A DNA stretch of 64,000 bases from JAJDZL01 sp965221175 (GTDB taxonomy: Bacteria > Pseudomonadota > Gammaproteobacteria > Arenicellales > JAJDZL01): positions 1,488,001 to 1,552,000 of the forward strand of contig OZ244867.1 in NCBI GenBank assembly GCA_965221175.1, in the 5' to 3' direction. The position numbers were made by a program, and so were the translations under genes. The notes below the pieces were generated by a model. It was given only the letters and a program-made list of their open reading frames with translations, had not been told where the DNA came from and did not search any database. This document shows, piece by piece, positions 1 to 9,314 of the stretch (within the stretch, counting starts at the first letter, position 1; every line of letters begins with the position of its first letter).

Positions 1-1
1 A

Positions 2-571
2 CTTCTCTGCTCGGAGATGGAACTTTTCCGAATCTGGTATCTTCCCGAACATCGTAAATTGGAAATCACCCCGGAAATTTCCGATGTACTGGACCGCACA
101 TTTGAATTCCTCCGAGACAGGGCACTGGAACAGCCGAAAGTATGGGTGCATCTCGATTATCATTCGCGTAACCTAATGCACGTCGCTGACAACAACCCCG
201 GCATCATTGACTTTCAAAGCGCAGTCTTAGGCCCAATAACTTACGACCTCGTTTCCCTGTTGCGAGATTGTTACATCGTCTGGCCGCCGGAGCGCGTTCG
301 ACATTGGATACACCGATATTTCAATTTGGCACACGATGCCGGATTACCAGTTGAATTTACCGAAAACGAGTTTATACAGTGGTTTGACTGGATGGGTCTC
401 CAGCGCCACATAAAAGTTGTCGGAATATTTTCCAGACTGAACTACCGAGATCACAAGGCAAAGTTTCTAGAGGATATTCCAACCGTAATGACCTACATTG
501 AGTCCGTAAGCAGGAATTACAGGGAACTCAAGCTCCTGCACAGACTTGTTACTCATTTAATTGAGAATTAG
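2..571 (+). CDS. amgK: N-acetylmuramate/N-acetylglucosamine kinase AmgK, C-terminal part (5' end outside window)
   Basis: The frame is open from the window edge, with codons L-L-C-S-E before the first methionine, so the true start lies upstream and only about 190 C-terminal residues are visible. An APH/choline-kinase fold is shown by the Brenner-type catalytic motif HLDYHSRNLM and the metal-binding motif IIDFQSAVLGP followed by YDLVSLLRDC, the form typical of AmgK. AmgK phosphorylates MurNAc (and GlcNAc) at the anomeric carbon in the cytoplasm, the first step of the Pseudomonas-type recycling route to UDP-MurNAc. The gene directly downstream, 5 bp away, encodes MurU, the next enzyme of that route, which supports AmgK over a generic aminoglycoside phosphotransferase. 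Confidence 0.88.
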   Translation, partial: LLCSEMELFRIWYLPEHRKLEITPEISDVLDRTFEFLRDRALEQPKVWVHLDYHSRNLMHVADNNPGIIDFQSAVLGPITYDLVSLLRDCYIVWPPERVRHWIHRYFNLAHDAGLPVEFTENEFIQWFDWMGLQRHIKVVGIFSRLNYRDHKAKFLEDIPTVMTYIESVSRNYRELKLLHRLVTHLIEN

Positions 572-576
572 ACAGA

Positions 577-1275
577 ATGGATGCAATGATCCTAAGCGCC
601 GGACTCGGCACAAGAATGCGTCCATTGACAGAGTCGATTCCGAAACCGCTACTGCGAGTGGGAAAACGTCGATTAATCGAATATCACCTGCACAACCTGA
701 AGCTTGCAGGAATTTCCAATATCGTGATTAATACTTCCTATCTTGCCGACATGTTCGTGGACGTAATTGGTGACGGCTCGGCTTATGGCGTTGACATTTT
801 GTATTCGCATGAAAGAGAGCCACCGCTTAATACAGGAGGCGGGATTCGCAGAGCACTACCGCTGCTTCAGTCAGACCCGTTCCTTATCGTAAATGCGGAT
901 ATCTGGACTGACTTCCCATTCAGTCAGTTGCATGTTCCTGGATTTGCAGATGGATGCCTGATTCTCGTCGACAACCCTGCACACAACTCCGATGGAGACT
1001 TCATACTAACAAACGGTAAGCTGAAAATCCCAGATGCAGAAATCGCATCACAGACTCTGACATACAGTGGCATTGCCATACTGTGTAAAAGTCTTTTTTC
1101 GAATACGACAAAGGTTAATTTTCCTTTGTACAGCTTATTCAGTAATTCTATTGAAAGAGGGAAACTTTTCGGTAGATACTACAAAGGAATTTGGCATGAT
1201 GTTGGCAGTCCCGGGAGACTTGAGCAAGTAACCACTATGCTTGACAACGAGAATCTGAAATCGGCTTCTGAGTGA
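577..1275 (+). CDS. murU: N-acetylmuramate-1-phosphate uridylyltransferase MurU
   Basis: A 232-residue nucleotidyltransferase of the NTP_transferase family. The N-terminal signature LSAGLGTRMRPLT and the downstream KPLL place it among sugar-phosphate nucleotidylyltransferases; LNTGGGIRRALP and the metal-binding stretch VNADIWTDF are the usual MurU forms. It converts MurNAc-1-phosphate and UTP to UDP-MurNAc, bypassing de novo MurA/MurB synthesis; in Pseudomonas this bypass contributes to intrinsic fosfomycin tolerance. It begins 5 bp after amgK, so the two are surely co-transcribed. No convincing terminator follows before the convergent lipB gene. Confidence 0.9.
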   Translation: MDAMILSAGLGTRMRPLTESIPKPLLRVGKRRLIEYHLHNLKLAGISNIVINTSYLADMFVDVIGDGSAYGVDILYSHEREPPLNTGGGIRRALPLLQSDPFLIVNADIWTDFPFSQLHVPGFADGCLILVDNPAHNSDGDFILTNGKLKIPDAEIASQTLTYSGIAILCKSLFSNTTKVNFPLYSLFSNSIERGKLFGRYYKGIWHDVGSPGRLEQVTTMLDNENLKSASE

Positions 1276-1332
1276 TAATTTCTTATACGAAGAAGCATGA
1301 TTCGCATTGTTTATTGCTTTATTTTCCCTAGA

Positions 1333-1965
1333 CTACGAATAAACGATCTTGTTGTATCCGAGTTTGTATGAAAGGCTTGAAATGCAGTTTTCCTCTACTT
1401 CATTGATATCTGCATGAATGCCAAGTTGGCGAAAGGTCGTGACTTCGAGCCCGCGAATGCCGCAAACGTCAATTAGCATGAATGGGGCTGTATCCATGTC
1501 TACATTCAGACTAAGCCCGTGATAACTGCATCCTCGAGCTATGCGAATTCCGAGTGAAGCAATTTTCTGACCTAGGACATAGACCCCAGGCGCGTCAGGT
1601 CGAGTTTCACCTTCAACGCCATACGAATCCAGTATGGCAATGACAGCCGATTCAACCAAATCAACCAGATTCCGAATACCCTGATTGCGGCGTTTTATAT
1701 CAAGTAGAAGATATATGATTATCTGACCCGGACCATGGTAGGTAATCTGCCCTCCTCGATCCGTTGAAATGACTGGAATGTCGGTTGAACCAACTGGAAC
1801 GTGTCTACACGAATAGCCCTGTGTAAAGACCGGCTGGTGCTGCAGCAACCAGAATTCGTCTACAGTATCGGTATCTCGTTTAGATGAAAACAGGCGCATT
1901 TGATCAAATGCGTCTTGATAATTGACTAACCCCAACCTGCGAACGACAACTTTGTCGCTTATCAA
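1333..1965 (-). CDS. lipB: Octanoyl-[acyl-carrier-protein]:protein N-octanoyltransferase LipB
   Basis: A 210-residue LipB. It moves the octanoyl group from octanoyl-ACP to lipoyl domains of 2-oxoacid dehydrogenases and GcvH in the cytoplasm. The family signature RGGQITYHGPGQ lies at residues 70-81, the catalytic lysine in GQKIASLGIR at K134, and the catalytic cysteine in IDVCGIRGLE at C168. It is the last gene of the minus-strand elongasome cluster, 44 bp after rlpA. The lipA usually found next to it is absent; the neighbour is the convergent amgK-murU pair. Confidence 0.95.
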   Translation of the reverse strand: MISDKVVVRRLGLVNYQDAFDQMRLFSSKRDTDTVDEFWLLQHQPVFTQGYSCRHVPVGSTDIPVISTDRGGQITYHGPGQIIIYLLLDIKRRNQGIRNLVDLVESAVIAILDSYGVEGETRPDAPGVYVLGQKIASLGIRIARGCSYHGLSLNVDMDTAPFMLIDVCGIRGLEVTTFRQLGIHADINEVEENCISSLSYKLGYNKIVYS

Positions 1966-2009
1966 TCAACTCTCCCAAGGATCTGCAATACGCCTGCTCT
2001 CATTGACCG

Positions 2010-2753
2010 CTATTCAACGACGATGATTGGTTCTTCAGGAAGATATTGAGCCACCCTGTCGATCAGCTGATCTACATTATCAGTCACATCTATGGGACCC
2101 ACTAGTACCTGAAATAAGGTGGAACCTGAAATTATTTTATCCTTCACATGTGCGTCTTTAATCCCCGATTTCTGCAATACCTTACTCAGCCTCACCGCAT
2201 TATCCTTGTTTCCAAAAACACCAGCTTGCAGATAGTGATTGTCATTCGGCAATCTCGGGTACGACCCGCTGGATGACAGTATAGCTTCAACTAGTACCGG
2301 CCCGGTTCCCGGCCTCACTAAATCCAACTTGCGAGCAGCTACATAGGACAAGTCAATGATTCGGTCGTCGACAAAGGGGCCTCGATCATTCACACGAACC
2401 ACAATTTTCTTGTTGTTTTTCAGATTGGTGACTCTTACATAAGACGGCAGCGGAAGCGTCTTGTGAGCAGCACTCATTTGATACATGTCATAAGTTTCCC
2501 CACTTGATGTACGCTTGCCATGAAATTTCTTTCCATACCAAGAGGCGATGCCTTTTTTACTGTAGCCTTCTGCGGTACGCAATGGCAAATATGTTCGGCC
2601 ATATACAGTATATGGGTCGTTTCCGTAGCGGCTGTAGGGTTCAATCTTGGGAACCACGTTCGGAACATCAAATACCCATTGTGGAATTTTGCTGGAAATG
2701 TCGGTACAGCCGAACACTAGCAGCGGCAAAATCAAAGCAATGACTTTTCGCAA
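2010..2753 (-). CDS. rlpA: Septal lytic transglycosylase RlpA (lipoprotein with SPOR domain)
   Basis: A 247-residue outer-membrane lipoprotein. The N-terminal signal ends in a lipobox LVFGC with the lipidated cysteine at residue 16. A double-psi beta-barrel follows at roughly 62-160, with GIASWYGKKFHGKRTSSGE and VRVNDRGPF, and a C-terminal SPOR domain at about 170-247 that binds denuded septal glycan. RlpA cleaves naked glycan strands during daughter-cell separation, acting after amidases such as AmiC, which is also in this window. It starts 2 bp after mltB and is clearly in the same operon. dacA and ybeD, often between rlpA and lipB, are missing. Confidence 0.93.
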   Translation of the reverse strand: MRKVIALILPLLVFGCTDISSKIPQWVFDVPNVVPKIEPYSRYGNDPYTVYGRTYLPLRTAEGYSKKGIASWYGKKFHGKRTSSGETYDMYQMSAAHKTLPLPSYVRVTNLKNNKKIVVRVNDRGPFVDDRIIDLSYVAARKLDLVRPGTGPVLVEAILSSSGSYPRLPNDNHYLQAGVFGNKDNAVRLSKVLQKSGIKDAHVKDKIISGSTLFQVLVGPIDVTDNVDQLIDRVAQYLPEEPIIVVE

Positions 2754-2755
2754 AA

Positions 2756-3790
2756 TTAGTTCCTAGTTCGCCTGGAATCAATTAGATTTGCAAGCTCTGC
2801 TACAGCCATGGCATAGAGTGGACTCCTGTTGTACTTTGTAATTACATAGAAATTTGGAAACCCTGCGCGATAAATGAAAACACCTGATTTCGTTTCAAAC
2901 TTGATCACTCCAACATTCAGATCAGCATCTGCTTCGATTTCAGGAATCAGAGTTATGTCAGAATCTATCAGTTCACTGTAAGTTCTATCGTTGTTCAGAC
3001 CTTTGGTTACGACTTTTTCCAATGCATCCGCGCTGGTGGAATGCAAATCTGCGTAGATTTGTTGATTCGTTTTCCAACCATGTTTCTTCAGATAATTTGC
3101 CACACTGCCAATTGCATCATGCGGCTCAGCAAGCAGGTCTCGCTGTCCATTTTCATTGAAATCAACCGCATAATGACGGTAACTGCTGGAGATGAACTGA
3201 GGAATCCCCATGGCCCCAGCATAAGATCCTTTCACGATCATGGGATTAAGTCCTTCCTCATCCACCAATTTCAGAAACGCAATGAATTCCTTTTTGAAAA
3301 ATTCACTTCTGCGAGGATAACCCAGCGTAAGCGTTACCAGACTGTCTATCACTCGATGCCGGCCAACGATTCTCCCATAGTGAGTCTCGACTCCAATTAT
3401 GGCGACAATCACTGCTCCATCCACACCGTAGACTTTTTCCGCTCTCGCTACCACCTCTTTATTACGCTCCCAGAAAGCCACGCCGAAATCGGCTCTCGAC
3501 TGAGTGACGAATATTGATTTATAGCGATACCAGGGAAACTCTTTTTCTGCTGGGCGGGAGATCGCCTCAATGATGTCTTTCTGAAAAACCGCGTCACGAA
3601 CAATCGCTTCAACCCATGCTTCTTTGAATCCGTGTTCACTCACAATTTCCTTGATGAGCTCAGCCGCTTCCGGATATTCCTCGAAATCCACCGCTTGAGC
3701 AAGTGTCGACGAAACGACTAAAACAACCAAGACTTGCGCGACAACCTGAATCGTTTTCTGAATTCTCTTTCTAGGTCTAGTCCTTTGCAT
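2756..3790 (-). CDS. mltB: Lytic murein transglycosylase B (MltB family)
   Basis: A 344-residue periplasmic lytic transglycosylase of the SltB/MltB family. The catalytic glutamate is in IIGVETHYGR at E135. Other family blocks are GSYAGAMGIPQFISSSY, DFNENGQRDLL and DAIGSVANYLKKHGW. It cleaves the MurNAc-GlcNAc bond to a 1,6-anhydro product. The N-terminus has a basic stretch and a hydrophobic core ending near AQA (about residue 33), without a lipobox cysteine, so it looks like a soluble or signal-anchored form rather than the lipoprotein of E. coli. Its start overlaps the end of rodA by 14 bp. Confidence 0.92.
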   Translation of the reverse strand: MQRTRPRKRIQKTIQVVAQVLVVLVVSSTLAQAVDFEEYPEAAELIKEIVSEHGFKEAWVEAIVRDAVFQKDIIEAISRPAEKEFPWYRYKSIFVTQSRADFGVAFWERNKEVVARAEKVYGVDGAVIVAIIGVETHYGRIVGRHRVIDSLVTLTLGYPRRSEFFKKEFIAFLKLVDEEGLNPMIVKGSYAGAMGIPQFISSSYRHYAVDFNENGQRDLLAEPHDAIGSVANYLKKHGWKTNQQIYADLHSTSADALEKVVTKGLNNDRTYSELIDSDITLIPEIEADADLNVGVIKFETKSGVFIYRAGFPNFYVITKYNRSPLYAMAVAELANLIDSRRTRN

Positions 3791-4907
3791 GTCGCACTCC
3801 CATTACAATTCCGATGCCAGCCAGAACTGTTACCATGGATGTACCTCCATAACTGATTATCGGCAACGGAATGCCTACTACAGGCAAAATGCCTGCTACC
3901 ATTCCGATGTTCACGAAAAGATGAACGAAAATCATAATTGCGATGCTACTGGCAACAATTCTTCCAAAATCGCTCTTGCTCTTGTAGGCAATGACAAAAC
4001 AGCGACTGATCAAGAAAAGAAAGACAACAACCAAAATAACACTTCCGATCAAACCGAATTCCTCAGCGAAAACTGAGAATACGAAGTCGGTGCTTCTTTC
4101 GGGTATGAACTCCAACTGAGACTGGCTGCCATTCAGCCAGCCTTTGCCATACACTCCCCCAGAGCCAATCGCAATCATGGACTGAACGCTGTGATATCCC
4201 TGTCCGAACGGGTCTTTCCACGGATCAAACATTGTAAGCACCCTTTGTCGCTGATACTCATGCAACAGTGGCCAGATAAGCGGAAAGGAAATCAGGGTGA
4301 CAACTCCGATTGAAGTAATCCAGCGCCACGAGAGACCACCCATAAAAATTGCGAATCCGCCGACAGATGCAATGAGTATAGCTGTCCCCAAGTCCGGCTG
4401 CTTGTAAACCAGCAGCGCCGGAACCAGCACAAGAAAACCACAGGTCACAAAACTCAGCTTTCGATTGAACATCTGGGAACGAGTAAGAAACCATGCAACC
4501 ATCATGGGAACGGCGATTTTCATGAGTTCCGCGGGCTGAAAACTAATGACGCCTAAATCCAGCCAGCGTTGTGCACCTCGCCCCACTGTACCTATGATCA
4601 GGACAAGGACTAACAGCAGAAAACCGCCTGTGTAGAGATGCGGCGTGTACTTGCGCAAGGTCTCCAAAGACATGGCAGTCAAACCCACCATGAACAGAAC
4701 CGCGATTGAAATACGAATCGTCTGACGCCATACCTGATCTATATCCTCCCCACCGGCACTGAACTGAACTGCTAACCCAATACCGCACAGAATAATAAGC
4801 GCCAAAAGAATCGGAATATCGATTCGCGAGAGAATGGGAACCACTCCCCTGAGATTATTGGATTGATTCAAATGCAATCTTGTCACCTTGCGGTTTGGTT
4901 TTCGCAT
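3777..4907 (-). CDS. rodA: Rod-shape-determining protein RodA, SEDS glycosyltransferase
   Basis: A polytopic SEDS protein of up to 376 residues, the peptidoglycan polymerase of the elongasome partnered with PBP2. Family marks include RWLDLGVISFQPAELMKIA, QPDLGTA, ERSTDFVFSVFAEEFG and the C-terminal GIPLPIISYGG. The ATG at 4907 has no Shine-Dalgarno and overlaps mrdA by 53 bp. An in-frame TTG at 4877, six bases after AAGGTG, would give a protein ten residues shorter and is an equally good start. Translational coupling with the upstream mrdA is likely. Confidence 0.94.
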   Translation of the reverse strand: MRKPNRKVTRLHLNQSNNLRGVVPILSRIDIPILLALIILCGIGLAVQFSAGGEDIDQVWRQTIRISIAVLFMVGLTAMSLETLRKYTPHLYTGGFLLLVLVLIIGTVGRGAQRWLDLGVISFQPAELMKIAVPMMVAWFLTRSQMFNRKLSFVTCGFLVLVPALLVYKQPDLGTAILIASVGGFAIFMGGLSWRWITSIGVVTLISFPLIWPLLHEYQRQRVLTMFDPWKDPFGQGYHSVQSMIAIGSGGVYGKGWLNGSQSQLEFIPERSTDFVFSVFAEEFGLIGSVILVVVFLFLISRCFVIAYKSKSDFGRIVASSIAIMIFVHLFVNIGMVAGILPVVGIPLPIISYGGTSMVTVLAGIGIVMGVRHAKD

Positions 4908-6741
4908 TGAGCAAATAGTAATCCATCACTGTTCTTGCGATTGGGGCAACCGAACTGCCAGACTCCCCATTCTCAATGATCACAGCAATTACAATCTCAG
5001 GCTTCTTGGCCGGAGCAAATGCCATAAAAATTCCATGAGGATGAAATTTCTTGGGAACAGCCTCAGCATCCCACTCCACGTCACTCGCACGCTGAATCAG
5101 CTGCACTGTACCGGTTTTGCCAGCAATCTTGTATTGCAGCCCCTCGCTGATGCCTTTCGCTGTACCCTTATTGCCGTGAACCACATCTATCATGTAATCA
5201 ATAATTTTCTCGAAATTTTGGGTGGTTACATCTATCGTTCCCCTCAAATCGGGCTTTCGGTAGTCTTCCACTCCGATATTGATATCCACAGATTTCAGAA
5301 TAATTTGCGGAGTGAATTTTTCACCTCGATTCGCAATAATCGATACTGCATGGGCTAATTGCAGCATGGTTACCGAAAAGGCACCCTGTCCGATTCCCGT
5401 AATCAACGTCTCTCCCTTATACCAGCCCTCCTTCAGCGTCTTGCGCTTCCATTCCTGGGATGGAAGAAGGCCATTAACCTCGTTCTCCAGCTCGACACCA
5501 GTGCGATGTCCAAAGCCGAATTTGGACAGCTGGAAATACATCTCATCAATGCCAAGTTTTCTAGCTAGGGCATAAAAATACACATCGCAGGATTCTGCTA
5601 TTGCTTTTCGCAAATCAACTTTACCATGACCTTCTTTTTTCCAGCATCGATAATTTTTCTTCACTCCCGGTAGCTGATACCAGCCTGGACAATGAACTTG
5701 TGCAGAACTAAATTGAGTCTCATTTGCTGCAATGGCCAAAAATGGCTTGATCGCAGAGCCCGGTGAATACAGTCCTTGAATCCCTCGATTCAGCAATGGG
5801 CTTTGTTCTCCTTTCAGCAATTGAACAAGCCTTTCCGGTGGTGCAGAAATCCCGAAATCATTGGCATCAAATGACGGTTTGCTAACCATCGCCAGAATTC
5901 TTCCGGTTGCTGGTTCAAGTGCTACTAACGCCCCTTTGTTGTCACCAATCGCGTCATATGCAACCTTTTGCAAGCCCAAATCAATCGTTAGATAAATGTC
6001 CCGTCCGGAAGTTGGCAGCACCTGAGACAAAGTTCGCAATTTCTGACCGTGGGCATTTGTCTCCACCCGCTCATAGCCCGGCCAACCCACCAGGCTTTCT
6101 TCACTGGATAGTTCGGCCCCATATTTGCCGATATACTGGATGCCCCGGTATCGAACAGGATTGATTCTCTTCAAATCCTGTTCATCAATTCGACTCACTC
6201 TACCAATCACATGGGCCGCATATTCACCTGAATAATAGTTACGATGCAGTTCGGCACTGATGTAGGCTCCCGGCAAACGGTATCGATCCACTGCCAGATG
6301 TCCGATCTGCTCGTCAGTCAGGTAGTCTTTTAGAGTTTGTAGTTCGAATCTGCTTGATCGATTTACGGATTTCCGGAAAGCCTTCAGTTCAGATTCACTG
6401 ACTGGAATGATTTTTTTAATATCGTCGAGTAGCTTGTCAAGATCAGCTACGTGTGCTGGAACAATTCCCAGCGTATAGACGGTCTTGTTGCCTGCCAGCA
6501 GATTTCCATTTCGATCCAGAATCTGTCCTCGAACCGGCGGTATCGGAACAATTTCCACTCGATTGTTGGTCGAAAGTGTTGCATAGTTGGAATATGCAAT
6601 GATCTGAAGATAAGCTAATCTGGCAATTAGAATCAGCAGAAGAAACACCATGCCAATGAGCGATAGCAGAACTCGATTCCGACTTATCTTGCGTAGACCA
6701 GCCGGCATTTGGTGATTTACAGGGTCAATCAATAAAGCCAT
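4855..6741 (-). CDS. mrdA: Penicillin-binding protein 2 (MrdA), elongasome transpeptidase
   Basis: A 628-residue class B PBP. A single N-terminal membrane helix lies at about 24-48, then the dimerisation/pedestal region with PPVRGQILDRNGN (about 68-80), then the transpeptidase domain. Active-site motifs are SPGSAIKP with nucleophile S329 and K332, SCD within AESCDVYFYA, and KTG within IAGKTGTVQ. It crosslinks the glycan made by RodA during lateral growth. It overlaps mreD by 17 bp and rodA by up to 53 bp, so the cluster is tightly coupled. Confidence 0.95.
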   Translation of the reverse strand: MALLIDPVNHQMPAGLRKISRNRVLLSLIGMVFLLLILIARLAYLQIIAYSNYATLSTNNRVEIVPIPPVRGQILDRNGNLLAGNKTVYTLGIVPAHVADLDKLLDDIKKIIPVSESELKAFRKSVNRSSRFELQTLKDYLTDEQIGHLAVDRYRLPGAYISAELHRNYYSGEYAAHVIGRVSRIDEQDLKRINPVRYRGIQYIGKYGAELSSEESLVGWPGYERVETNAHGQKLRTLSQVLPTSGRDIYLTIDLGLQKVAYDAIGDNKGALVALEPATGRILAMVSKPSFDANDFGISAPPERLVQLLKGEQSPLLNRGIQGLYSPGSAIKPFLAIAANETQFSSAQVHCPGWYQLPGVKKNYRCWKKEGHGKVDLRKAIAESCDVYFYALARKLGIDEMYFQLSKFGFGHRTGVELENEVNGLLPSQEWKRKTLKEGWYKGETLITGIGQGAFSVTMLQLAHAVSIIANRGEKFTPQIILKSVDINIGVEDYRKPDLRGTIDVTTQNFEKIIDYMIDVVHGNKGTAKGISEGLQYKIAGKTGTVQLIQRASDVEWDAEAVPKKFHPHGIFMAFAPAKKPEIVIAVIIENGESGSSVAPIARTVMDYYLLNAKTKPQGDKIAFESIQ

Positions 6742-7231
6742 GCTGTTTTTCTCTTGTGCGCCAGAAAAACACGAACAGATACCAGATTAGTGCACCAGTT
6801 AATGGCGCTAACCAGAGCGAAATGGAACCTGCGTGGTCTTGCGTAAATTTGTTGACAATGCTTATGATCCATGCGTTTAAGTAGAGCAGTGCCAGAACCA
6901 CCAATGTCTGCTTCCAAAGGGTTGCCGCGACTGCTGTAATCATCAATCTAAGGACAATATAAGCTACCGTAACCTTTGCAATTGCATTTTGGCCCAGCAC
7001 ACCAAAAAATATTGTATCGGCAAGCAATCCAACTGCGAATGCTGTGAAAATGCCTACCGACTGCGGTTTGTGCAGGCACCAGAAAATAAGCACCAGCGCC
7101 ACAAAATCGGGACGAAATACTGCGATTGATTCCGGCAGAGAAACGACAGACAGAATCATAGCGATCGCGAACGAAGCTACAATTTGAGCAAAGTCCGTGA
7201 TCTTCGATAAATTATTTCTCTCCGGAATCAT
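6725..7231 (-). CDS. mreD: Rod-shape-determining protein MreD
   Basis: A 168-residue, very hydrophobic inner-membrane protein with about five or six membrane segments and the typical MreD stretch RPDFVALVLIFWCLHKPQSV followed by GLLADTIFFGVLGQNA. It bridges MreC and the PBP2/RodA synthase. It overlaps mreC by 20 bp and mrdA by 17 bp. Sequence conservation in MreD is weak, so the call rests on its length, hydrophobic pattern and position between mreC and mrdA. Confidence 0.9.
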   Translation of the reverse strand: MIPERNNLSKITDFAQIVASFAIAMILSVVSLPESIAVFRPDFVALVLIFWCLHKPQSVGIFTAFAVGLLADTIFFGVLGQNAIAKVTVAYIVLRLMITAVAATLWKQTLVVLALLYLNAWIISIVNKFTQDHAGSISLWLAPLTGALIWYLFVFFWRTREKQHGFID

Positions 7232-8084
7232 TCATCGTTACAACTGGTGTATTACCGGATTCCACAGGGGTGTTGTTCCAAACCATCAACACTTCAAAAC
7301 TTGGGTCTAGCGCTGCCAGGGGAATCGCGGTAATTTCCGCAAAAGGAACATTTTTGTTACGTACGACGCTTGTTACTTCAGCAACCGGATAACCTAGTGG
7401 AAATCTCTCGCCGAGACCTGAAGTCACCAATATGTCGCCTGGCCGAACGTCCTGATTGACTTGCAACTCCGACACAAGCAACTGATTCGGTACCCCCAGC
7501 CCGTGTACAACGGCTCGAATGCCATTTCTCTGAATGCGTACCGGAATAGAGTGATTGGCGTCCGTAATCAGCGTAACCGCACTCTCTGTTAGTGTGGTTG
7601 AGGACACCTGACCAATCACACCTCTATGGTCAATAACCGGTTGCCCTACAAATACTCTGTCGTCGGTGCCGCGATTCAGCACAATCTTTTGTGACAAGGG
7701 CTGCAATTGAATCGATTTTAGGTTTGCAGATAGCACTGGGTACTGCAACTTCTCTTTCGCATCGAGCAGTTCCGCTAGCCATTTGCTCCGGAGTTCTTCA
7801 TTCTTGAGCTGGATGATTCGCTCCCGTAGTTCTGCATTTTCCTGGTTGACTATTCGATTACGCTCTCGGAGCTGTTCTCGCTCTTCAAAAATCTGTCGAA
7901 TGCTATTGGTGGCTTTTGTGGGGAGTTGAGCCACCTCTATCAGCGGCTTGACCGTAACGAACACGACTGAGCGAGTGCTCTGCAACAGTGCAGAATGAGA
8001 CTCCAGGATGATGAGAACGATTGACAGTGCGGCCAACAGAAAGAAGTGAAGGTCCTGCTTCAATCCAGATGCGCCTAGATTCAT
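7212..8084 (-). CDS. mreC: Rod-shape-determining protein MreC
   Basis: A 290-residue bitopic protein. There is an N-terminal membrane anchor at about residues 12-35, a coiled coil at about 65-105 rich in Arg, Glu and Leu, then the periplasmic beta-domains with the usual VIDHRGVIGQV and GDILVTSGLGERFPLGYPV. MreC polymerises in the periplasm and activates PBP2. It follows mreB by 39 bp and overlaps mreD by 20 bp. Confidence 0.94.
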   Translation of the reverse strand: MNLGASGLKQDLHFFLLAALSIVLIILESHSALLQSTRSVVFVTVKPLIEVAQLPTKATNSIRQIFEEREQLRERNRIVNQENAELRERIIQLKNEELRSKWLAELLDAKEKLQYPVLSANLKSIQLQPLSQKIVLNRGTDDRVFVGQPVIDHRGVIGQVSSTTLTESAVTLITDANHSIPVRIQRNGIRAVVHGLGVPNQLLVSELQVNQDVRPGDILVTSGLGERFPLGYPVAEVTSVVRNKNVPFAEITAIPLAALDPSFEVLMVWNNTPVESGNTPVVTMNDSGEK

Positions 8085-8123
8085 TCAGAATTCCTCAATA
8101 TTTTGTGTATTGCACATCTATTA

Positions 8124-9179
8124 TCACTGGGCTGACACCACCTTGTGCAGAAGCTCGGCCTGCTCCAGAGCGCGTCCGCAGCCTCTAGCCACGCACGTTA
8201 ATGGCTCCTCAGCAATTATCGTCGGAATTTTCAATTCTTCGTTGAAGCGTTTGTCGATGTCTCTCAGTAACGCACCGCCTCCCGCCAACAGAATACCACG
8301 CTCAAAGATGTCACCCGACAATTCCGGTGGAGATTTTTCCAGTGCCTGGCGTACTTCATTGATGATCTCGCCCAAGGAACCATGAAGCACTTCGTATATT
8401 TCGCTGCTGCGCAGAACGTGCTTTTGCATTGCACCTTTGTAATCTCGCCCACGAATTTCCATCATGGTTTCTTCCGACCCTCTCCATGCAGTGCCGATCA
8501 GCTGCTTGATTTTTTCCGAAGTCGGCATTCCAATCTGCAAACCGTATTTGTCTTCCACGTAATTTTTAATCTTTAGATCAAAGAGGTCTCCAGCGCACCG
8601 TAGCGTGCTTGAATAAACAAGCCCACCAAGAGAAATTACACCGATTTCAGTGGTGCCTCCACCGATGTCAACGACCATCGATCCAACCGGCTCCGAAACC
8701 GGCAGGTTCATTCCGACAGCCACCGCCATAGGTTCGTCCATAAGATAGACTTCTCGAGCACCTGCGCTGAGGCAGGACTCTCGGATCGCGCGTCGTTCTA
8801 CCGGTGTGGATCCGCATGGTACGCTGATGACGGTGCGCGGACGTATGAATAGACGGCGCGACTGAACTTTACCAATGAAATGCCTAAGCATCATTTCCGT
8901 CACTGAAAAATCAGCAATAACACCATCTCTCAAGGGGCGGATTGCCTGTATGTTGCCTGGCGTTTTACCGAGCATATTTTTCGCATCTTTGCCCACCGCC
9001 AGAATCGAATCGGACAGGCTCTTGTAGCGTTGCTGCCCGTGAAATTCCGGAACGTATACAGCGACTACTGACGGTTCGTTTAGGATGATTTCTCCTCTGA
9101 TCCTATCATAGATCAGGGTATTGGCGGTTCCTAAATCTATCGCCAAGTCTTGAGAAAAATAATTGAAGATACGTCGCAT
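8124..9179 (-). CDS. mreB: Actin-like cell-shape protein MreB
   Basis: A 351-residue actin-fold ATPase. Phosphate-1 loop DLGTANTLIY, phosphate-2 loop VVDIGGGTTEIGVIS and the adenosine motif LLAGGGALLRDID are all intact. It forms membrane-bound antiparallel filaments that organise the elongasome. It is the first gene of the minus-strand operon that runs to lipB. The 135 bp between it and the divergent gatC start must hold both promoters. Confidence 0.97.
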   Translation of the reverse strand: MRRIFNYFSQDLAIDLGTANTLIYDRIRGEIILNEPSVVAVYVPEFHGQQRYKSLSDSILAVGKDAKNMLGKTPGNIQAIRPLRDGVIADFSVTEMMLRHFIGKVQSRRLFIRPRTVISVPCGSTPVERRAIRESCLSAGAREVYLMDEPMAVAVGMNLPVSEPVGSMVVDIGGGTTEIGVISLGGLVYSSTLRCAGDLFDLKIKNYVEDKYGLQIGMPTSEKIKQLIGTAWRGSEETMMEIRGRDYKGAMQKHVLRSSEIYEVLHGSLGEIINEVRQALEKSPPELSGDIFERGILLAGGGALLRDIDKRFNEELKIPTIIAEEPLTCVARGCGRALEQAELLHKVVSAQ

Positions 9180-9277
9180 TCAATTCATCTCGTCTGCGGG
9201 CTGTAAATCATCATACAGGTGAACCGACAAGCACTTCAATTTTTCAAGGTTTTCGTAATGGAAGGTGGGGGAATTAC

Positions 9278-9283
9278 TATAAT
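9278..9283 (+). promoter_or_regulatory. Candidate -10 box upstream of gatC
   Basis: A perfect TATAAT lies 31 bases before the chosen gatC start, in the divergent mreB/gatC gap. No good -35 box stands 16-18 bases upstream, so this is only a plausible -10 element. Confidence 0.3.
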
Positions 9284-9314
9284 TTCATCCCTATTTGCAG
9301 CAGAATTCAGAATC

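Noticed and set aside
9219..9314. Upstream extension of gatC
   Set aside because: No GatC similarity; the ATG at 9315 gives the normal length and the possible -10 box lies inside the extension.
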